Of a stretch of 64,000 nucleotides of DNA, positions 35,723-47,613 are shown piece after piece. The notes under the pieces are model-generated. The model was not told the origin of the DNA. It made no database searches and was given only the letters and a program-made list of their open reading frames with translations. The stretch comes from Thraustochytrium sp. TN22. Its lineage: Eukaryota > Sar > Bigyra > Thraustochytrida > Thraustochytriidae. The stretch lies in NCBI GenBank assembly GCA_013306675.1, contig JABLUY010000108.1:52619-116618 (forward strand), in the 5' to 3' direction. Made by a program: the position numbers and the translations under genes. The first letter of the stretch is position 1. Each line of letters opens with the position of its first letter.

Positions 35723-38700
35723 CTAGCTTGCCATCGCGGCGGGAGGCTCGTCTCGCGTAGTGGCAGGGTCGTCATCGTAGTCTGGAAGGCCCGGGGCGGG
35801 TGTCGGAAGCGTGGCGAGGTCGTGCAAGACGTCCTGGTCGGCGCCAGGGTTGCTCTGGCTGGCGATGCGGTTGGCCTCAACGAAGCTCTGCACGTCAGCC
35901 TGGAGATCGACGCTGTCGAGCGCAGTGTGAGAAGCCTCAAGAAGACGCGTGAGCTTCTCGGCGCGCCGGCGATGCCAGAACTGGACCGTCTCGTCGAGCG
36001 AGATGAGGAAGGAGAACTGATAGCGCTCGAGGCGGTCGTAAATGCGCATGACACGGGCGGCCTCGCTGCGGTAAAAACGCGTAAAGTCGGCATACTTGTC
36101 CTCGGCCGCGAGCCTGCTGGCTTCCTCGGCCTCCAACTTGCGATTGGCAGCGTTCACCTTGCGCACCTTGCGGTCCGCGCCAGCCTCCTGCGTCAGGTAG
36201 TTGCGGTGGTACTCCTTTTGCTCGCAGTCTGCCAGCACGCTGCGCGCCTCTTCGACGCGCTCCGTGGCGCGCGTCAGCGCCGACCGCACGGCGGCGCCCT
36301 TGCGCCGGAGTGTGGCGCGAATCTCGGCAATCTCCTTGAGTTTGCCCTGGCAAAAGTCCACCATGCGCCGCAGCGCGTTGATCATGTCGGAGTCCGCCGA
36401 CTCCACGCACTCCAGCGATGTCATCACCTGGGCCTCCCAAAGCCTGTGCACCTTGGCGATGGCCAAAAAGAGACTGTTGGACTCTGGGGAGGCGGAGCGC
36501 TGCGGCACCCGTGCCGAGGTCGAACCCGACGCTGACGCCGACGCTGACGACCGCATCGAGCCGTCATGGCTCGCGCCACCGCCGTTCAACTCGCCCTCGC
36601 CCTCGCCCTCGCCCTCGCCCTCGCTGCCGCCACTAGTGCCACCGCCACCGCCAGTGCCACCGCCAAGGAGGCTCGCGAGCGCCGAAGGCCCGTCGTCCAG
36701 GCCGAGCGTGTTCACGTCAAGCTCGGTCACGCCGTGCTCGTCAGACGTCTTCGGCGTCTGCGCTGTCTGCGCCTCGCTACTGATGCCGTTGGCAGCCTGC
36801 GCCTCTACGTGCTGCGCCGCCGTATACATGCCGCCGCTGGCGGAAGCCGCCTTGAGGCCGCGCGACGACGGATGCAGAGGCACCATGTGACGGATGCGCA
36901 TGCCCAGCTGGCGCACAGAGCGGCCTGTGCGCTTGAGCGAATCGAGCTTGGACGTGTTGGCCGAGCGCATCGAGGCGGACCGCAGCGTGAGAAGGTCCTC
37001 CGGGGGACCCGAGCGAGGAGACCCGTGGCCCAACGCTGCCACGAAACTCTCGTCCTCCAGCATCTCCGGGTGCGAGACTGCGAAGATGCCATTGGCCATG
37101 AGCTGCGCCGCCGCCGGTGACGTCGCGATGAGCTTGCGCTTCTTGATGAGCTCGCGCCGGCTCAGGCTCAGAATCGGGTGCGAGGCAATCTCGTCCAGGG
37201 CGTGCGTGTAGACCGACTTGCTCACGGCCAAGCGCTCCGGCAGCACCTCGAGCAGGCTCTCGCACACCAGCTTGGAATGCAGAATCACCGTCTCGACCTC
37301 GTCGCAGCACACTGGCCTCTCGCGCCGCTCGTGTCGGCCCTCGGCGTTCACCTGCACGGGCCGCATCAAAAAGCCGTGCGCCGAGGAGGTGAACATCTTC
37401 GACAGCAGGCTCGCCGCGCTTGTGGAGCCGAGCGTCTGCTTAATGCTCGTAGCCATCGATGAAGCGTTGCCCAGCGACCGCATCGCCGCGCGCTCCGCGC
37501 GATTCGCCGACAGCGTGCGGGCCGGCGCGTCGCTGCCCAGCATGCGCAGCTCATCGCCCGTCGACCCACTCATGTAACCCTGGCTCAAGCTGTCCTGGTC
37601 GCGCGCCCCGCGAGTCGAATCGAAGAAGCCGTTTGTATCCATGGCCGCCAAATCCAGCACCGCGTCGTTGTCGCCCTCAAACACGATGGGTTCCTCCGTG
37701 GTGTCCAACGCACGCGAGCGGCCCTTGAGGAAGTGCGAACGGTTCGCGTGCTCCAGCGAGATTTTCTGCGCCGTGTCCACAAAAGTCTTCAGGTACTGCT
37801 GGCACGAGGACAGCGCGTCCGTGTACCCACTCTGCATGGATACCAGGAGCTGCGAGAAGCAGGTCTCGTACACCTGGCGCGCGCCCTCAAACTGTGAGCG
37901 CGCCTCCTCGAAGGCGTCCTTGGCCGCCTCGCACTTGTTGCGTAGCTCGAAAAGACGGTCGCGCTTGCGCTTCCTCTCCTCCGGCGTGCGGTACGTCGCG
38001 TCACGGAGAAAGCTCTCGAACTCCGCCGTTTCCGACTCGTACTGGGCCCATTGCTGCTTCGTGCTCTTGAGGCGATCGCGGGCCCGATGCAGCCGCCCCT
38101 CCGCCATGTCCTTGCTGCGAACATACTCCAGCAAATCGCCGTACAGGGTGCGCTTGCTCGTGCGCGCGTCCATGGACAGCCTGCTGATGGCGTTCTCCAG
38201 GCTCAGCAGCTCGTCGGACTCTTCCTTGATGCTCCAGAACGTCTTCAGGAAGAGATCATCGAAGGGATCCACATCACGCCGCTGCTCAAGCAAGTCCAGC
38301 GGGACCACGCCCAGATGCGCACACAGCTTCTCCAAATCGTTCGTCGCCTTGCGCTCCACCTTGGCCAGGCCCTCCGTGTGCTTTTGCAGCGACTTGAGCC
38401 GGATACGCAGCTCGTTGAAGCGAAGCATCAGCGTCCCCAGGCTGCGCCGCATGTACACGGCAAAGAGCCTCCCCTCCAGGCTAACCGACTCCACCGAGTC
38501 GAAGCGCGTCGTCCTCCGCTGCCCATCCGCGCCCACCGTTGATGGCGTCGCGAAAAGAGCGCCGTTGCCGCCACCTCCTCCTCCGCCGCCGCCGCCGCTG
38601 CTGCCTGCGTGGGACGCGGCGCCGCTGCGGGCCGGGCTGTGCGCGCTACGGCTCGAGGCCTCGCCCGCCACGTGGCCCTCCTCATCTTCGTCGTCCCCCG

Positions 38701-40026
38701 CCCCGGACCGGGGCGACCCCACGCCAGAGGCGCCACCCTGGCCGGGCGAGCCGGCCGCAGAGCCGCTGCCGTTGCCGCCGCGGCCGCCCTTCTCTCCGGC
38801 TGCCGGCATCATGCCGGCCATGGACGGATGGCGCGAGAAGTGGTCCAGCGCGTCATCAAGGTACCGCTTGGTACGCTCGTCGAGGTCCTTGTGCTTGCGC
38901 AGATCCGCGTGCGGGTCCACCTTGAGGATGGCCTCCATGCGGTCGTTTACCGCGGCGCGCGTCACTTCGGTGCTCGCGCGAAGGCCCTCCACGAAGTCGT
39001 CCAGCTGCGTTACCGTGTGCGTGACGCGATTCACCTCGACGCGAGTGAACTCCTCGAACGCAGAGTTCATCCAGTGCCGATACTCGGCTAGCGTGCCGTC
39101 CAGCTGCAGGTGCTTCGCGTTGCGCTCCTGCGACAGGAGCGTCTCCTCCGCAGCCAGGTCCACGAGCTTCTTGGCAAGCCGTTCCTGCCTTTTGAGCGCG
39201 TGCGCCAGCTTGTCGCTGTCCGTGTTCTTGAGCACGCGCTTCACCGCGCTGCGCAGACCTCCGCGCTGGTGCTGGCCTTGATTTTGCAGCCCGATTGCGT
39301 CCTCCGAGACACGCCGGTCAAATGGCGCAGCCGCTGACGAGGACATGGCCGAGTCGCCCGCCTCGCCGGCGCCAAAGGCCGCCGGACCATCCTCGGGCGG
39401 CGTCTGCGCGGCCGACACATGCTCCTGAAGCTCCCTTGCCTCGACGGCGGCACGTGCCAGCTCCTGGCTGACCTTGTCCTTGTCCGCGCCCTTGGCCATG
39501 AGGTGCTGGTCAGCCTTGTACGCGTCTTGTCGCGCCAGACGCAAAACGTCCAACGTCTCGTCGTGGCCCGTTGTCAGGCGCAGGGCCGCTTGTGAGAGCT
39601 GTACACGCATCTCCTCGGACATTTGCACGAGCGCGCGGTCCATGAGCTCTGCGTTGTCCGTCATGGTGCCGGCCACAGTCATCAGGCATTCCTTTACCAT
39701 GAGAAGTGCCTGCTGCAGGGTACTCAGTTTGCTCTTGCCGCGGTTGAATGCCTTGCCCACCTCCATGTTGCGCACCGTCGCGGTGAACCTCATGCCCAGC
39801 GTGCGCATCGCCACCACGCGAATCTCACCCAGGTCCACGCTCGTCTTGTAAAGGCTCGACACGCTTGACATCCAATCGCGCCATAGTCGGAAGACCTCCT
39901 CACGGTCCTCGTCTGTGGGTTCCTCGTACCGCGAAAGTGTCGGCAAGGCGTCCTTGTTTGGGTACTCGAGGTCCTGCGCGTTGATGTGGCCGTCATCCTC
40001 CTCGATGTTCTCCGCGTGTCGGAGAG

Positions 40027-40063
<37 letters not shown>

Positions 40064-43000
40064 ACCCTCGCCGTAAGCGGCGGTCTCCAGGGCGCCAGTG
40101 GTCGGTGTCACGTCCAAAGCGCCATCCTCGCCCACGTCAACAGAGCTGGATGACCGCGATGAGTCGCGGCTCAGGAGGCTGATGCGACTACGCCTGCTGC
40201 CAGAACTGCTGTGACCGCCACTACCTCCGCTGCTCTCGCGACCGTGAAGACGTCGTAACTTGGAAGAGGATGACGAGGGTGGCGGCGGTAGGGCCTGCGC
40301 AAGACCATCATTACGCACGTCCTTGTACTCGCCCTCGGCGTCTTGCGTCGCGCCGGCGTCGTCAATTTGGTCCGCGCCCTCAATTGAGGCCAGGGCCGGT
40401 GCAGACCCCGACGAAGGCAGGCCTTTGGGACTTGACCCCGAGTCCAATTCTTCCTGTTGCTGTTGCTGTTGTTGTTGTTGCTGCTGCTGCTGCTGCTGCG
40501 CCTGCTGCGCCTGCACGTGCGCAGGCTGCGAAGCGGACCGGGATCGCGGTGTGCCGACAGAGCCGCGCGGGCTCCTGGTAAGGCTGTCCCGAGAGCCGGC
40601 AGAGTTGGCCGAGCGCGGCTCGCGAGGCGCAACTGACGGGCGCCACACGGGCGCCACAAGTGAAGCGTGCAGACTTGCAAAGGAGGATTGACGGCGTTGC
40701 ACGAGGCAGCGAAAGAGAATGGCCATGAGCTCCTTGAGCAGCGTCTTGACCATCTTGATACGCTTGCGCTCGCTGCGGTGAAAGGTCTGGAGGTTCTTGG
40801 AGTTGCCCTCGGTGAAGTTCGTAAGCTCACGCGTCAGCGACGCCACGTCCTGCGCGAACTGCAAACGCGCCGCCTTGAGCGAGCGTTTGGCTGCAACCTT
40901 GCGGTCCAGCAAACGCCGGAGTTCCGACACCGACACGTGCGAGGTGCGCGGAAGCACGTCCGGCATGCTCCGCGTCGCCGGGCTCGGGCTGGACGGCGAG
41001 AATCCCGGGGACCGAGGCACGCCGGAGTTGCCACTGGACGCGCCGCCCTCAGCCCGGGAGTCGTCCGTGGCGGCGTCGCTGCCGTCCGAGCGGCCGGGCA
41101 GGATGGCCAGCGCGCGCAGGCTGTCGGCCATGTTCAAGCCGGCGGCCATGGAGGGCAGACCGATGGCGTCGGAGCGCCGGCGATGGCGCTGCGACCCCTT
41201 GACCTGGATTGAGCCGCGGTGCTTGGTGGACAAAAAGGTCGCCGAGGCGCGGCGCCCCTGGTGGCGGCCCGAGAGCTTGGCAGACTGCGTGCCGGCACCG
41301 CCCATGCTCATGTCGTGCGCGTTCATGCCGAGGCCGACCATGGAGTGCGACTCGGAACCGTCGTCGTTGGCGGCGTCCCGAAGCTCGCGCGGGAAAGTGG
41401 TTTCGGTGCCGTCGATACGCAGGAGAGGCGGCGCGACGCCGCCCTCGGTGCCATCGTTGCTGTGGTTTTCGTCGTCGCCGAGGAAGTCTCCTTCATCCGC
41501 GACCTGCGCCACGTCCTCCTCGTCGCACCAGCGCGCGTCAAAGAGCTCGTCCGCCGAGCCGGCCGAGCCAGCCGAGTATGTCGAGCCCTCAGAGCGCGGT
41601 GCAGTGTGGAGAGAGCGCTCCGACATGGGGCTGGCGAGGCCGCCGAAGCGCGACTGCACGGAGCGCGGAGACCCGAGGTCGTACTCGTCGCCCGGGTGGC
41701 CGCCCTCGATGCTGCCCGTGCTGGCCGGCGTCGTGCCGCTCGTGTTGCTCTCGCGGCGATACGGGGAGGCGGGCGAGGTGGCGCCGCTGCTGCCAAGGCC
41801 GCCCACAACGTCGCCCATCCCGGAACGGCGCTTGCGGCGCTTCATCTTGCGCGCGATCATGGGCGTCACGCTGCGATAGTACTTGGACATGGCGGAGTCC
41901 TGCTGGCGGCGCTTCTCCTCGAGCGTCTGCTTCTGGAGCTGCGCCTGCACGGCGGTGAGGTCCTTTTCGATGCGCTCGTAATCGTGCAGGGCAGACTCCT
42001 TGCTCTTCTTGGAGCGTTCCATGTTGGTCATGCGCAGCGAGATGACGCTCATGTGCTTCTCCTCGGACTCGATGAGGATCTTGTTGGTGTTCTCCAGCGC
42101 GCGGATCACCTCTTTGAGCTGGTTGCTCTTGTTCGAGAGCTCCGCAGCCATGTCCTTGCACAGCCGCGAGTGCTGCTCGGCCTCAGCACGAACGCCGGTC
42201 CACACAGACTTGCGCATGTAAGGGTGCATCTCCAGTGTCGGATCTAGCACACGGAAGCGCGCGTTCCTGTTGGTCTCCGTCTCGCGGAACGCCTTGTCGA
42301 TGGTGTAGCTGTACTCCTCGAGGTGGCGCACGATGCCCTCAATAACGGCGTCCAGCTGCTGCACGTCCTGCAGACCGGCGCGCGCGTACCTCTTGACGAG
42401 GCCGAAGCGCGCGCGAAAGAGGCGCTGCTTGGTGAAGAAGGAGAGGTTCACGCTCTCCAGCACGTGCTCGACCTTATCAACATTGCGTAGGAGGTGCGAG
42501 CCGCGTCGCGCGCGAATGAGGTTCGGCACGGGCTGCGGCGTCGGCAGTCCGGCCCAGTGCAGCGTCTCCGGGAAATAGCGGTCGTTCCTGCGAAACTGAC
42601 CGGCGCCGGCGTACTCCTTGGCGGTGGGCGGCGCCACGTCGTAGTTGCTGCGGCCTGCCTGAGAGGTGTCGGCCAGGAAGGAGGCCTTGATGGCGTGTCG
42701 ATTCAGGCTGTAGCTGTACGAGACGAGCTGGGATTCGGCATCGTTGCTGCTGGCTGTCCCGCCGGTGCCAGCTCCGCCGGCACCCGAGCCGGCACCGCCG
42801 CTGCCGCCGCCGCCGCCGGCACCGCCGCTGCCGCCACCCATAGGGCCGGTACCGCCCCCGGTACCGCCGCCGCTTGCGCCTCCGCCACCCGCGCCACCGC
42901 CACCCGCGCCGCTCTCGATGCTCACGCTGATCGACGGCGGCGGCGTAGAGCGCGCCTGGTCAAGGTGATCGATCCAGGCGTCGAAGAGCATGATCTCGAA

Positions 43001-46000
43001 GTTGTGCTCGGCTGCGAAGACGCGCGAGTCGAAGAAGCCCTGCATCATCTGCGTGGAGATGAACTCGTTAAGGAAGCGGCGGCCATTGGGCGTGGAGGCG
43101 TCCTTGTGATCACGCAGAAAAGCCTCGCGGTTGATGAGCTCGTCGCCGTCCTCCTCGAGGCCGCCCATGTACCAGCGGTAGTCGCCGATGATATGCACAA
43201 AGAACTCGAGGAAGATCTTGCGCACGGCGTTGTTGAAGTCTCCCGTTGTCGCGTCCAGGACAGGCGTCGTCTGCTTCGAAGTATCTTCCTCGAGGAAGTC
43301 AGTCTCAATGCGCCGCGGCACGGCGGGCCCGAGACCATGGGCGGCCTCCGCCTCGGAAGCCAGGCTGGTGTCCGAGGGCCGTGGCAGCTTGCGGCGGCGG
43401 CTGTTGCGCCGTTCGCGCGCGCTCTGGCCGACCACTGTGGTTTGCGAGCGCTTTTCAATCGGGTGGTCCTTCCCGCTATGTACATAGACAAGCGCGCGCA
43501 AAGGGTCCCACAGCTTGCGCACGCTCTTCTGCGGCAAAATGGGCAGATCGCGATCCGTCGGCAGCTTGACCGTGTTCTCGTCGAGGTCGACGGCCACCAC
43601 GGAGTTGAGGATGCTCTGGTCGCGCGGCATCTGCGAGCGGTGCATGCCGATGATGATGGGCGTGGGCGCCCCGAGGAGCTCGAGCATCTCCGGCTTGTTG
43701 GGCAGCACCGGAATCACGTTGCCCTGCCATTTGAGTGGCCACAGCAACGCCAGCAGGCCCGTGATGACGTGGGACAGCAGGTCGAGCCGGCTCGTGATGA
43801 GCAGGACGGACGTGTCCAGCAGGAGCGCCGAGAACAGGTTAAGGAGACTCTCCGCACCGAGGCTCTCGAAGATGGGCCGCAGCGGCACATTCAGGAGCGG
43901 CAGCCGGTTCAGCGGCGGCTTGGAGCACGTAAAATAGTACTGCATGTCCTCGTGCAGCTTGAAGCGCACGCGGTACTTGCCCGGCGGCGGCTCCGGCACT
44001 TCGGTCACCACATGCTGAATGCAGCGCTCCAGGGGCACGGGCAAGGCATCCTTGTCACGCACGAACTGCAAAATCTCGCGGAGAACGGCACCGAAGAGGG
44101 TGTAGTATGGCCACGGCGACACGAAGGTGATGCCCTTGGCCTCGTACGGGTCCCACCTGGCCAGTTTGTCGGCGGAGAACTCGATGAAGCGGTCCTTGAG
44201 CGTCTGCATCGCGGCCAGCCGCACCTCGCGGCAGTATTGGATGGCCGGCTCCCCATCGGAGGTCTCGTCCACCAGCGAGGCGGACGAGTTGATGGCCGGC
44301 TGCGCGGCGCCCTCGCCCCGCAGCGGCGGCCGCACCTCGGCTCTACCTCCAGCTGCTGCCGCCGTCACCTCGACCTCCTCCGGCTGATGCGGTGCGGCCT
44401 GCTCCAGATCCTGCTCCTCGTTCCGCTCGGTGTGTGTTCGGGCGCGGGCCTCCTCCACGGAAACGAGGCTAGGGACCGAGGAAGCGTCGTCGTCATCGCC
44501 GTCATCGCCCTCCTCGCCGCCGGCCTCCTGGTCCAGGTCTGCCTGCGCGGCAAGGTCGTCGGCTGCGAGGCGCGCGTTGACCAAGCGCAATAGAGTGTCG
44601 ACGTACTCCTCCTCCATGAGGTTGGCCATGGGCTCTCTGTAGTGCTGCAGGTAGCCTCCGAGCAAGCGATTGAAGCGCGGTTGGTGCTCGGGCGCGTCGG
44701 CGTTCTCCCCGTGCTCGCGCAGGATACTGTCGAATTGCTGGCAGAACTTGAACCAGACGAGCTCATCCTCCGTTGTGCATCGCGAGGCCAGGTACTCGGT
44801 GAAGGCGCGCGTGATCCAGTCGCTCCGAGCGCGGTCGCGCTTAAGAACCTGGTCAAGGGAGATGTCAACTAGGCGATTCTTGATGCGCGAGGGGATGGGG
44901 TCGTGGAAGCTCACGCAGGTGGCGTGCGTCATCTTGTGGGAAGCATCTGTCATAAGAAAAGAGTACTCCTCCGCCTCCGAGTTGCGCCTGCCTTGCCGCA
45001 CGGTCATGCCGATGGGATGGCAGAACTGGTACAGCTCGGGTTCGAGCGGCAGGTCCGCGTAATCCTCGCGCGGGAAGCGATCTTTGATCGTTGCTGGCAA
45101 GGTGGCGCAGAAGTCCGGGTCCAGCAGATCAAGCTTGGCGATGGGCCCGTTGCGCAGCGCCGCGCGCCAGTCGATGCCAGTAATGGCAAAGTAGGTGGCT
45201 ACGGTGGGCGGCCGCTTTCGCGAAGGCGCCTTGGCCAACCCCGAGGCGGACGAGGCGGGCGTCGGCAGACCTTGCGAGCCGGAGCTGCCCGCCAGCGCCT
45301 CGGGCCGCAGTGAAAGCGCCCGCAGGCTGCCGCCCGCGCCGCCCGGCGCGGCGGCGCCGCGGCGGCTGCCGCTGCCGCCGCTGGCGGCGTTCTTGCCTGC
45401 CGCGATCCGGTCCTCCTCGTCTTCGTCTTCATCTTCCTCTTGGTCACCGTCGGTCTCCCGAGACGTGGCGTCCGCACTGCTGCTCCCCGAGCGTGAGGCG
45501 CCCAAGGCGGCTGGGAGGCGAAGAACGGGCGCGCGAGGCGGGCCTCCCCAGCCGCCTCGCGCATCGTCCTGGCCGCCCGCGTTCGGGCCGGCGTCAGTGC
45601 CGCCGCCGAAGTGTCCATAGACGCCCTCGCCCTCAGCGTCGCCCTCGTCTTGGACACCGCGATCGTCGCCCATGACAAGTCCCTGGAACTCCTCCGGGAG
45701 AAATGGGCTGTCCTCGTCCTCGTCATCATCGTCGTCATCGTCGTGGTGGTGATCGAGATGGTCGTCGCCGAAGCTATCGCGCGATGTCTGGAGCGCGAGC
45801 AGGCGCAGTGAAGGCCCGGCGTGCGCGGCCGCTGTGGCTGCCGCTGCCGCGATGATTTCTGCCTCGAGCGCCTCCTCGTCCACATCCAAGCGCATGTCAT
45901 CGTCGAGCCCGTGCGGAGACCCGAAGGCGCCGCCGTCGAGCGGGACAATGTCGTTCTTGGAGTGATCAAAGGGCGGCGAGAAAACCTCCACGGCGCCACC

Positions 46001-46294
46001 CTCCTCGGAGCTGCCGTCCCCTTCGATGCCGCCCGCCACATCAGACGAGCCTTGCTTGGCTATCTCCGCCTCCTCCACATCGCCGCGGGCAGCGAGGTCT
46101 GAGTCGGAACTGCTATGGCTCAAAGTGGCGAGGAACTCGTGCGTGAAGTCGGTCTTGTTGCCGTCGCCGTTGGCGCTGGCCTTGAGAACTTCGCTCGAGT
46201 GAAGCTGCTCCACCTGAGCTAAGAGCTCATCGACATTTTGCGCAGATTTCGCGGACCCCGTCGACCCGCGCCGTCTTGAGGAGGAGGATTTCAT
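35723..46294 (-). CDS. giant DENN-domain protein with multiple F-BAR-like segments, 3,523 aa
   Basis: One uninterrupted 10.6-kb frame from ATG 46294 (MKSSSSRRRGSTGSAKSAQN). The upstream in-frame codons lack an ATG. The tripartite DENN module, a Rab guanine-nucleotide exchange fold, is complete: uDENN at about 370-545 (ITGIDWRAALRNG; DLLDPDFCATLP; YQFCHPIGM), cDENN at about 770-935 (RVRFKLHEDMQYYFTCSKPP; LLLDTSVLLITSRLDLLSHV; KWQGNVIPVLPNKPEMLEL) and dDENN at about 1020-1115 (AVRKIFLEFFVHIIGDYRW; FISTQMMQGFFDSRVFAAEH). A Gly-rich linker follows. Then long helical regions resemble F-BAR modules, for example SVWTGVRAEAEQHSRLCKDM with KKSKESALHDYERIEKDLT. Low-complexity inserts separate them: two poly-Gln tracts (coded at about 40441-40500 and 40028-40063), acidic runs and poly-Gly. 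It is likely a membrane-bound Rab regulator. Confidence 0.85.
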
Positions 46295-47613
46295 ATTGTG
46301 AGGATTGTGTGTTGGGCGGTGCGGCGTGATGTGTTTCAATCAATTCAACGCGATGCAACAATGCAACACAATGTGTACGCGTACGTGTCGAGTTCCAATG
46401 GCCTGGTCAGCCGCGTCTCATGATCAACCTGAGCAACTGACCAGGGCTTTGTTTTTTCTGCGGGAACCTTAGGTCCGCAGTGGGCCGCACGGAGCCGCCC
46501 CGGCTCGTCACAGTAGGAGCGAAAACTCAAGACACGGGTACCGCGGCGAGGACCGCGCCTCGCCTCACCTCGCCTCGCCTCGCCTCGACTCGACCCGCCA
46601 GGGCAGGTGCGCCCGCTCAGGCGCTGAAGCGAGCGAGTTGGAGCGGTTTTTGTCGCGTCTACGGGTACCACCCGGTCGTCCGGCCTGTACTCGCTTGCCG
46701 CTCGACCGGGCGTCCCGATGGGCCCGGCTTCGACGAGGTCCGCGCCCGTGCCGTGTGCTGGGCCCTCCCGGCCTGCCGCTGCGCCCGCGGCCGCGCGGCG
46801 CGCGCCCGCGCAGGCCGATGGCCCTCCTCTCCGCCGCGGCGTTCGCCGGCGTGGCGCTGCCCTGCCTTGCCCTGCCCTGCCCTGCCCTGGCCTGGCCCGC
46901 GCCCCGCTGCGCTGCGCTGCGCTGCGAGCCGGCCCGCGGAGCGCGCAGCGGCCGGCCGCGAGACGGACCCCCCGCGCCGCGCCCGCGCGCGCCACGCCCG
47001 CCCGCGCCCGCGCCGCGCGCCTGGAGTTCTGCCTTGGGCGCCTGCTTGTCTGCCTGCCCGCCCGCCTCGCCGTCGCCGACGCGCGGACGCCGTCCGGAAC
47101 CCTTTCGGACGCCCGGCGCGGCCCAGCGCGGCCCAGCGCGGCGGCTGGGAGGGCCATCTCTCGCGATCGATGATCCACCGTGCATTCCAGTGCACTGAGT
47201 GCAGGACGCTCTGCCAGCCTGCTAACTTAGTGCCAGTGCATGCATGGGTTTGGGTCGAGTACGACGCCCCGAATGGCGCTCGCTCTAACTTTACCAGTAC
47301 TAGCTAGCTAGCTAGAGGCTCGGTCGATGCAGTGGTGCTGCAAGTACGGGTGGTGGTGCTGAGAGGGTGGTACCTGCAGGCTGCATGTGGCACATGGAGA
47401 AGCTCGTTTGCAGGAGCGAACGAGAACGAGCTGCAAGATCTGGACAAGTCGAGGACTTGGACAAGGTCGACGCCTGTCAACATGTCCTTTTCGAGGTTGC
47501 ACTTGCTCATGAGCACGCGCGCTCATTCTCGCCGCCACCGTCGGCGCCGCCATCAGCAAGAATGCAAAAACACACATCCGTCAACAGCGTTGTCGTTTGG
47601 ACTAAAAACCTTC
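46295..47613. promoter_or_regulatory. DENN gene promoter region, GC-rich with microsatellites
   Basis: About 1.3 kb. It has CTCGC units at about 46556-46592, CCTGC units at about 46856-46890, GCTGC units at about 46905-46925, and CTAGCTAGCTAGCTAG at about 47301-47315. The frames here are Arg/Ala/Gly/Pro-rich on both strands and not credible. It holds the promoter of the DENN gene and the 3' flank of the nuclease gene, both on the minus strand. Confidence 0.6.

Noticed and set aside
42494-44593. 699-codon plus-strand frame
   Set aside because: Antisense to the DENN domain region of the giant gene.
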